Assembly: GCA_024405645.1 (NCBI GenBank)
Contig: JAKSOJ010000023.1
Coordinates: 1-11,391, forward strand
Direction of reading: 5' to 3'
Length of the DNA: 11,391 nt
Source: Phascolarctobacterium sp.
GTDB lineage: Bacteria; Bacillota; Negativicutes; Acidaminococcales; Acidaminococcaceae
The notes below the pieces were generated by a model. It saw only the letters and a list, made by a program, of their open reading frames with translations. It searched no databases and was not told the origin of the DNA. Below are positions 6,239 to 11,391 of this stretch, piece after piece. The position numbers and the translations under genes are program-made. The number at the start of each line of letters is the position of its first letter. The stretch's first letter is position 1.

Positions 6239-6802
6239 TTACTTTTTTAGTTCTAAACCTACATTGAAAGCTTTGGCTACAACATCGCCCAGTTTTAAGT
6301 AGGTGTGGGCAACACAGTCAAAAGTAATAGGATCTAGTTTTTTGACATCTACATTACCTTTTTCATCTAGAATAGATTCGTCTATGGTAGTGTTAACGAT
6401 GTTGCCAATGACCATTTCTCTTTCTTCGTCCCATTTGTCTAAAGTACATTCAAGAGTTAATGGAAGTTCTGCAATTACTGGTGCATCGACAAATTCACTC
6501 TTGCTTAGAGACCATTTAGTTTTAGCTAATTTGTCAGGATCATTATTAGCAGAAACGATACCAACGAAATCAGCTTCAACCACATTAGCTGCATTAGCCA
6601 TGCTAACGGTAAATGCTTTACGTGCTAAAATATTAGCTGTAGTTTTATGGGATCTGTCTAAAATTAAGCATATCTTGGTGTAATCAGCACAACAACCCCA
6701 GGCAGCAGTCATTGCATCTGCTTTGCCTTCTTCATCGTAGGTGCCTACAACCAATACAGGCATCGGATAAATAAAATTCTTTGGTCCAAAATTTTTACGC
6801 AT
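6239..6802 (-). CDS. Flavin reductase-like (flavoredoxin-type) FMN-binding protein
   Basis: This 187-residue protein has the FMN-binding split-barrel fold of the flavin reductase-like family. Such proteins bind FMN and either reduce free flavin with NAD(P)H or act as small electron carriers. The sequence shows the family pattern: an N-terminal FIYPMPVLVVGTYDEEGKADAMTAAW block (about 10-35) that lines the flavin site, CLILDRSHKTTANI in the middle of the barrel, and the SANNDPDKLAKTKW segment. There is no signal peptide or extra domain. The start has GGAGG at 6811-6815, eight bases away. It follows the lyase gene by 42 bases with no hairpin between, so it is probably the third gene of the CoA-transferase operon, although a CoA-lyase pathway has no obvious need for it. 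Confidence 0.88.
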   Translation of the reverse strand: MRKNFGPKNFIYPMPVLVVGTYDEEGKADAMTAAWGCCADYTKICLILDRSHKTTANILARKAFTVSMANAANVVEADFVGIVSANNDPDKLAKTKWSLSKSEFVDAPVIAELPLTLECTLDKWDEEREMVIGNIVNTTIDESILDEKGNVDVKKLDPITFDCVAHTYLKLGDVVAKAFNVGLELKK

Positions 6803-6844
6803 ATTGATAGCCTCCGATAAATTAAGACTTATAGATGTACAATA

Positions 6845-7762
6845 TTAGTGCTTCTTTACGATGTCGCTGCATTTTCCAGCGCGAAGAATGGAGGAGGAGC
6901 GAGTTCCACCGATGATTTCTTCAACACGGTAGCCAAGCTTAATGCATTTGTCCAGATCAACGCCAGTCTCAATACCCATTTCGTTACACATATTAACAAG
7001 GTCTTCGGTTGCGATGTTGCCAGAAGCACCTGGTGCAAAAGGACAACCGCCCAAACCAGCATAGGCAGTGTCAAAGGAGGTAATGCCTGCTTGCATACCT
7101 GCTAACACATTTGCCAGGCCTAAGCCACGAGTGTTGTGGAAATGGAGGGTCCATTTAATATCGGGGAAGAGTTCTTGAACGCGGCAAGAGTATTCATAAA
7201 CTTGTTTGGGGTTTGCCATACCAGTAGTATCTGCTAATGTTAAATCGCGCATTCCTAGAGTATGAAGTGCCTTAAGAACACTAGCAACTTGTTCAAAGGG
7301 AACTTTGCCGTCAATGCTACAACCAAATACAGTTGCTACTGCACCGTTTAAATAAATGTTGTTAGCATTTGCATATTCAATAACCTCTTTGAAGCTTTGT
7401 ACAGCGTCCTCAGGGGTTTTATTCATATTAGCGAGGCAATGACCTCGGCTAGCAGAAATAGTGAGCTCACAAGCCTTGAGACCTGCTTTTTCACCTCTTT
7501 GCAATCCTTTCAAGTTGAAAATCAAGCCACGATATTTTGCGCCTTCAACTTGGGGCAGCAAAGCACAGAGTTGATCAGTATCAGCCATGGTAGGAATTGC
7601 TTTAGGGCTTACAAAAGAACCAACTTCAACATTTTTTAAACCAGCATCTACAGAGAGCTGAATAAGTTCTGCTTTTTGTTCAAGAGTCAAATGAACCTTT
7701 TCATTTTGCAAACCATCGCGGGGACCAACTTCCCAGATGGTTATTTTTTTCGGTAAATTCAT
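6845..7762 (-). CDS. Hydroxymethylglutaryl-CoA lyase-like protein
   Basis: This 305-residue TIM-barrel enzyme of the HMG-CoA lyase family cleaves a 3-hydroxy-3-methylacyl-CoA in a metal-dependent retro-Claisen reaction; the classic case gives acetyl-CoA and acetoacetate. The catalytic set is complete by comparison with the human enzyme: Arg15 and Asp16 in EVGPRDGLQNE, Glu46 in VEVGSFVSPK, Asp178 in LADTTG, His207 and His209 in LHFHNT, Cys240 in the loop GLGGCPFAPGASGN, Asn249, and Glu253. Its length matches bacterial members. The start overlaps the CoA-transferase stop by one base, with a GAGGGGG-type ribosome site, showing tight coupling. Because a CoA-transferase supplies its likely substrate, a related ester such as citramalyl-CoA is a real alternative to HMG-CoA. 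The fold and chemistry are secure; the substrate is not. Confidence 0.9.
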   Translation of the reverse strand: MNLPKKITIWEVGPRDGLQNEKVHLTLEQKAELIQLSVDAGLKNVEVGSFVSPKAIPTMADTDQLCALLPQVEGAKYRGLIFNLKGLQRGEKAGLKACELTISASRGHCLANMNKTPEDAVQSFKEVIEYANANNIYLNGAVATVFGCSIDGKVPFEQVASVLKALHTLGMRDLTLADTTGMANPKQVYEYSCRVQELFPDIKWTLHFHNTRGLGLANVLAGMQAGITSFDTAYAGLGGCPFAPGASGNIATEDLVNMCNEMGIETGVDLDKCIKLGYRVEEIIGGTRSSSILRAGKCSDIVKKH

Positions 7763-8955
7763 TAGATTACCCCCTCGTCTTTAAGTGCGGCTAAATCGCT
7801 TTCGTTAAGACCAAGCCATTCACCGTAGATTTCTGCATTATGTTCGCCAAGCTCAGGACCAACCCATTTAATTTGGCCAGGAGTTTCAGAGAATTTAGGA
7901 ATGATACCAGGCATAGCAACTTCTTCGTCTACAGGTGCGAAGTATTTTGTTACGATATTTTCGCGTGCTTTGAAGTGAGGATCTTCAAAGCAGTCTTTAA
8001 TGGTGTAAACCTTATCGCAAGGAACACCTTCGTCGTTAAGCACTTTTTTGAGATCTGCGAAGTCAAGAGACAATACCCATTCGCGTACATAATCATCAAG
8101 CTCTTTGTTGTTGATAAGACGATCCGCCATGGTTACGAATTTAGGATTGGTTTGGAAGTCCTCGCGTTTCATTGCGCGGGTGATATAAGTCCAGGTGCGG
8201 TCGGTACTGCAAACAACGATTGCCCATTGGTTATCTTTTGTTTTGTAAATACCACAAGGAGAAGCTTGTCCTACAGGAATAGGAGCACGTTCTGCAATTA
8301 CGCCATTGGAATAATAGTCTGCAATATGGCTGCCTAAAATACGGAAAAGGCTTTCGTACAAGCTTACGTCAATTTCTTGACCCTTGCCATGCAGCGCGTC
8401 TCTGTGGTAGAGAGCCATCATGGTAGAGAAGCATGCATAAAGACCTGCGATATAGTCAGTCATGGAGAAGGACGGGCTTACAGGTGGACGGTCAGGATGG
8501 CCTGTAATATAGGTCAGACCGGAGAAAGCAGTTGCAGGGGTGCCAAAGCCAGGCATAAAAGCATTTGGACCAGTTTGACCATAGCCGGTGATATGGGTAA
8601 TGATGATATCGGGATTGTGCTCGCGCATTTTGGCAACGGATACGCCCCATTTTTCTAAAGTACCAGTTTTAAAGTTTTCGATAACGACATCAGCATTTTC
8701 AATCATTTTGAAAAGCATTTCTCTGCCTTTTTCGGTATGCAAATCCAAAGTAACGGATTTTTTATTACGATTTAAGGATGCATGTCTGATGGCAACTCTT
8801 TTATAGTAAGGTCCGAGGCGTCTAAAGGGATCGCCACCACCAGGTTGCTCAATTTTAATTACATTTGCACCGAAATCGGCTAAAAGATTAGAGCAGTAAG
8901 GTCCTGCAATAACCGTTGATAAATCAAGGATTTTTACACCTTGTAACATTTCCAT
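7762..8955 (-). CDS. CaiB/BaiF (family III) CoA-transferase
   Basis: This 397-residue enzyme moves CoA between acyl-CoA donors and a carboxylic acid. Length and motifs fit family III: the N-terminal LQGVKILDLSTVIAGPYCSNLLADFGANVIKIE block, the DPFRRLGPYY segment, LNRNKKSVTLDL (61-72), and the predicted catalytic aspartate Asp167 in SMTDYIAGLYA, matching the Asp169 position of formyl-CoA transferase. This family goes through an aspartyl-CoA anhydride intermediate. The start has a GGGGGA ribosome site eight bases upstream (8964-8968). It is the first gene of a - strand operon under a good promoter at 9011-9039, and its stop overlaps the lyase start. The pairing suggests it activates the acid that the lyase then cleaves. 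Itaconate, citramalate or HMG-type acids are candidates; none is shown directly. Confidence 0.92.
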   Translation of the reverse strand: MEMLQGVKILDLSTVIAGPYCSNLLADFGANVIKIEQPGGGDPFRRLGPYYKRVAIRHASLNRNKKSVTLDLHTEKGREMLFKMIENADVVIENFKTGTLEKWGVSVAKMREHNPDIIITHITGYGQTGPNAFMPGFGTPATAFSGLTYITGHPDRPPVSPSFSMTDYIAGLYACFSTMMALYHRDALHGKGQEIDVSLYESLFRILGSHIADYYSNGVIAERAPIPVGQASPCGIYKTKDNQWAIVVCSTDRTWTYITRAMKREDFQTNPKFVTMADRLINNKELDDYVREWVLSLDFADLKKVLNDEGVPCDKVYTIKDCFEDPHFKARENIVTKYFAPVDEEVAMPGIIPKFSETPGQIKWVGPELGEHNAEIYGEWLGLNESDLAALKDEGVI

Positions 8956-9010
8956 GAGTCTTTCCCCCTATATAGTAAATAGTATATTAATGTTAAGAGT
9001 GTTAAATTTA

Positions 9011-9039
9011 ATTATAAATCTTTTTGCAAGATAATTCAA
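9011..9039 (-). promoter_or_regulatory. Promoter for the CoA-transferase / lyase / flavin reductase operon
   Basis: On the - strand, TTGAAT (9039-9034) precedes a perfect TATAAT (9016-9011) with the ideal 17-base spacing. This predicts a leader of about 50 bases. An AT palindrome TTAAATTTAA (9002-9011) covers the expected start site and could be an operator, or simply AT-rich chance. Confidence 0.65.
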
Positions 9040-9131
9040 TGAAATTAAGCATAAATGGGCGTATGCGCTGGGAAAAACTACAAAATTATTCATAGTTATT
9101 AATATAAAAAACACGTGGGTAGTTAAATAAA

Positions 9132-9161
9132 ATGACAAGACATTAGATTTTATGGTAAAAT
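9132..9161 (+). promoter_or_regulatory. Candidate promoter for the decarboxylase / tmk / holB operon
   Basis: ATGACA (9132-9137) lies 18 bases before TAAAAT (9156-9161), which is preceded by TGG (9153-9155), an extended -10 form. A perfect TATAAT at 9161-9166 overlaps it but lacks a good -35. It is divergent from the - strand promoter about 100 bp away. Confidence 0.45.
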
Positions 9162-9200
9162 ATAATGATACAATAGCGAGAAGTATTTGCTGGAGGCTAT

Positions 9201-10658
9201 ATGAGCAAAAATTACAATGAAAATTTGCATATGCCCTTGGTTGAGGCAGTGCTTCAATATAAGAATGATAATGTTTATCCCTTGCATACTCCTGGTCATA
9301 AGGGTGGTAGGGGTATGGAGCCATCCTTGAAACAACTTCTAGGCGAGAGCGTAAATGTTGATGTTTCTTTAATGAGCGAGCTTGACGATATTCATGAACC
9401 AGAAAGCTATATTAAAGAAGCTCAAGATTTAGCTGCCCAAACCTACAAAAGCGATGCGTGTTTTTGGGCCGTTAATGGTACGAGTCAGGCTATCCATGCA
9501 ATGCTGATGATTGCTTGTAATCCTGGAGACAAGGTTTTGGTTCCTCGTAATGCTCATAGAAGTGTAGCAGGTGGTTTGATCCTTGGCGGTTTGAAAGCTG
9601 TTTACATAGAACCAGAGTATGATGAAAATTTTGGTATACTAACTCAGGTTACTCCTGAAACTATAGAGCAAGCATTGGACAAAGATTCCGAAATCAAGGC
9701 AGTGCTTATAACTAGTCCAAACTATTACGGTATTGCTGCTGATGTTGAAAAAATAGCAGATATCTGTCATGCAAGGAACAAAGTTTTGCTTGTTGATGAA
9801 GCTCATGGTCCTCATCTTGGCTTTAGTAAAATGTTGCCACCTTCTGCGATGGAATGTGGTGCTGACGCTTGTGCTCAGAGTACCCATAAAATTGTGGGCG
9901 CCATGACTCAGTGCAGTATGCTTCAAATAAAAAAGGATAGATTAGACATCGAAAGAGCACAGGATGTAATGAGTGTTCTCACTACGACCAGTCCTAACTA
10001 TCTCCTCATGATGAGTCTTGATGCAGCGAGAGCTCAGCTTCAAGCTCATGGGCAAGAGATGATTGAGCATGCAGTTTCTGCAGCAAATGAACTTCGCGAT
10101 ATGCTGAAAGATTTCGTTGGTATCCAGGTTCTTGATTCTGAAGATGTACCAAATTTTACCCTAGATAGAACGAAAATTACCGTGCATGTTAGTCCTTGGG
10201 GTTATACTGGTATTGAAGTTGGTGATGCCCTTAGAGAAGCTGGTGTTGCTGTGGAATTAGTTGATCCAGAAAATGTTTTACTACTAATAAGTTATGCTGA
10301 TGATAATGCTGACTTTAGAGCCGCGAAAGCCCGTATTAAAGCGGTTTTTGAGTGTTTGGAGCAATACAAACAGCCAGCTAAAGAGAAACTGATAATTGGC
10401 AAGCATATGCTAACTCAATCTAGCGTTTTGCTAAGAGATGCATTCTATGGAAGCAAGGAAAAAATAGCATTTGCAGAGGCTGTTGGTAGAGTTTGTGCAG
10501 AACAAATAAGCTTCTATCCTCCTGGTATTCCTGTTGTACTACCTGGGGAAATTATTACTGAAGAAATTGTATCCTATTGTCAAAAAATGAAGAGTTTGGG
10601 ATTGCCTGTGAGTGGTCCTGCTGATAGCTCTTTGGAGACAATTCGTGTTGTAAAGTAG
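9201..10658 (+). CDS. Orn/Lys/Arg decarboxylase family PLP enzyme (SpeA/YaaO-like)
   Basis: This 485-residue cytoplasmic decarboxylase of fold-type I converts arginine, lysine or ornithine to agmatine, cadaverine or putrescine. Motifs seen are HTPGHKGG (29-36), the cofactor-phosphate segment VNGTSQ (91-96), DEAHG with Asp199 contacting the pyridine nitrogen and His202 stacking on the ring, the Schiff-base Lys230 in STHKIVGAM, and the C-terminal FYPPGIPVVLPGE block (from about 438). The length matches the short Gram-positive SpeA/YaaO form of roughly 480-490 residues rather than the 700-residue enterobacterial enzymes. The start has TGGAGG unusually close, four bases before ATG. It sits seven bases before tmk, as yaaO does in Bacillus. 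The substrate cannot be fixed from sequence; arginine is a common assignment for this form. Confidence 0.92.
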   Translation: MSKNYNENLHMPLVEAVLQYKNDNVYPLHTPGHKGGRGMEPSLKQLLGESVNVDVSLMSELDDIHEPESYIKEAQDLAAQTYKSDACFWAVNGTSQAIHAMLMIACNPGDKVLVPRNAHRSVAGGLILGGLKAVYIEPEYDENFGILTQVTPETIEQALDKDSEIKAVLITSPNYYGIAADVEKIADICHARNKVLLVDEAHGPHLGFSKMLPPSAMECGADACAQSTHKIVGAMTQCSMLQIKKDRLDIERAQDVMSVLTTTSPNYLLMMSLDAARAQLQAHGQEMIEHAVSAANELRDMLKDFVGIQVLDSEDVPNFTLDRTKITVHVSPWGYTGIEVGDALREAGVAVELVDPENVLLLISYADDNADFRAAKARIKAVFECLEQYKQPAKEKLIIGKHMLTQSSVLLRDAFYGSKEKIAFAEAVGRVCAEQISFYPPGIPVVLPGEIITEEIVSYCQKMKSLGLPVSGPADSSLETIRVVK

Positions 10659-10665
10659 GTTTAAT

Positions 10666-11301
10666 ATGAAGGGTTTATTTATCACATTTGAAGGTCCCGA
10701 TGGGGGCGGTAAATCCACTCAATTAAAAAATATAGCGAAAATTCTTAGAGAAGAAGGTTACGATGTTGTTGAGTCTAGAGAACCTGGTGGTACTGATTTT
10801 GCTGAAAAGGTTCGCGCTTTAGTGCTTGACGCAAGTATACCTTTGACTGCTACTAGCCAAAGTCTTTTATACTTTGCTGCTCGTGCGGAGCATGTAGATA
10901 AGTTGTTAAGACCTAGCAAGGAAGCAGGAAAGATAGTTCTTTGTGACCGATTTGGAGATTCAACGTTTGTTTATCAAGGTTTGTCTCAAGGTATGGCAGT
11001 GGAAGATCTTTGGGAGCTGAGAAGCTTGAATTCTTACGCTACTGGAAACTTTGTGCCGGATTTAACTTTGGTTTTTGATGGTCGTCCTGAAGAGCTTGTT
11101 AAGCGTCGCACCTTGCGTGGTGTAAGCGATCGTTACGAAGATATGGGATTAGATTTTCAACATAAACTGCGTAATGGATTCTTAGCGTTAGCAAAGGTTG
11201 AACCAAATCGTATCAAAATTGTTAATGCAGAGGGAACTCAAGAAGAGGTTCAAGCTGAGGCTTTAAGCTACATTAGAGCATTATTAGCTAAGGAAGCATA
11301 A
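10666..11301 (+). CDS. tmk: Thymidylate kinase
   Basis: This enzyme phosphorylates dTMP to dTDP with ATP, an essential step of dTTP synthesis in the cytoplasm. At 211 residues it has the normal bacterial length. Visible motifs are the P-loop GPDGGGKST (10-18), REPGGT in the dTMP-binding region, the DR(F/Y) motif as Asp94-Arg95-Phe96 followed by GDST.VYQG, and a LID segment rich in arginine (about 147-158, RRTLRGVSDRYE). It follows the decarboxylase by seven bases with a weak AGTAGG ribosome site overlapping that gene's stop, so coupling is likely. It runs directly into holB with one base between stop and start codons. Nothing appears broken or unusual. Confidence 0.96.
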   Translation: MKGLFITFEGPDGGGKSTQLKNIAKILREEGYDVVESREPGGTDFAEKVRALVLDASIPLTATSQSLLYFAARAEHVDKLLRPSKEAGKIVLCDRFGDSTFVYQGLSQGMAVEDLWELRSLNSYATGNFVPDLTLVFDGRPEELVKRRTLRGVSDRYEDMGLDFQHKLRNGFLALAKVEPNRIKIVNAEGTQEEVQAEALSYIRALLAKEA

Positions 11302-11302
11302 A

Positions 11303-11391
11303 ATGTGGGATAGAGTTTATGGACATAGGGAAGAGAAAGCTTTCCTAAAAAAGTACATAGAGGCACAAGAAAGACCACATGCATTGCTTTT
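11303..11391 (+). CDS. holB: DNA polymerase III delta' subunit HolB, N-terminal fragment
   Basis: Only the first 29 codons are present; the gene runs off the window end. The reading MWDRVYGHREEKAFLKKYIE followed by AQERPHALL matches the usual start of HolB-like clamp-loader subunits, in which an (I/V).GH...K..L...I....PHALLF segment leads to the AAA+ nucleotide-binding region. HolB is part of the clamp loader that places the beta sliding clamp on DNA. The start has AAGGA eight bases upstream, inside the end of tmk. The call rests on this short segment and on tmk-holB being a conserved pair. In Bacillus two small genes lie between them; here there is no room for any. Confidence 0.85.
   Translation, partial: MWDRVYGHREEKAFLKKYIEAQERPHALL

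Noticed and set aside
8968..9324. 118-codon - strand frame across the divergent gap
   Set aside because: It overlaps the start of the decarboxylase and the - strand promoter. Its C-terminal part is low-complexity AT-rich translation, with no domain.
1..11391. CRISPR array, insertion sequence, phage, toxin-antitoxin or defence genes
   Set aside because: I looked for regularly spaced repeats, terminal inverted repeats, transposase or integrase motifs and small paired genes. All the long stretches are housekeeping, transport or metabolic genes.

Overview
The window is gene-dense, AT-rich bacterial chromosome with Firmicutes-type organisation: strong GGAGG-type ribosome binding sites, TTGaca/TATAAT-type promoters, compact intrinsic terminators, and an Orn/Lys/Arg-decarboxylase - tmk - holB order like the yaaO-tmk-(yaaQ-yaaR)-holB block of Bacillus. 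Two amino-acid-type ABC importers next to acyl-CoA enzymes would suit an amino-acid- or organic-acid-fermenting anaerobe. My best guess is a Negativicutes member of the Acidaminococcus/Phascolarctobacterium kind, but this is an inference from gene content. I see no mobile element, CRISPR array, tRNA, rRNA or phage gene.

Layout. (1) 1-1669, + strand: the end of a branched-chain amino acid importer operon (last codons of livG, complete livF), then a CBS-CBS-ACT protein and a small cysteine-containing DUF951 protein, closed by a terminator. (2) 1688-4630, + strand: a separate ABC importer of the COG2984/COG4120/COG1101 type (lipoprotein, permease, ATPase), with a second terminator between the lipoprotein gene and the two membrane/ATPase genes. 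(3) 4651-6176, + strand: a monocistronic class III aminotransferase with two candidate promoters and an inverted repeat, ending in a hairpin it appears to share with the convergent operon. (4) 9039-6239, - strand: an operon encoding a CaiB/BaiF CoA-transferase, an HMG-CoA-lyase-like enzyme and a flavin-reductase-like flavoprotein. (5) 9132-11391, + strand: divergent from (4), an Orn/Lys/Arg decarboxylase, thymidylate kinase and the start of the DNA polymerase III delta' gene.

How the genes may work together. Regions 1 and 2 import amino acids or related small ligands, and the CBS-ACT protein is a plausible sensor for the first importer. Region 4 looks like a short catabolic route: CoA is transferred onto an organic acid, and the 3-hydroxy-3-methylacyl-type CoA ester is then cleaved in a retro-Claisen reaction. 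Its real substrate cannot be read from sequence. Region 5 joins a diamine/agmatine-forming decarboxylase to DNA-precursor and replication genes, a conserved genomic neighbourhood rather than a pathway.

Most of this is ordinary core and metabolic DNA. The points most worth a second look are the Asp-to-Glu change at the cofactor-contacting position of the aminotransferase, the substrate of the CoA-transferase/lyase operon, the CBS-ACT/DUF951 pair attached to the liv operon, and the internal terminator in the second importer. I did not find clear evidence of an undescribed system.
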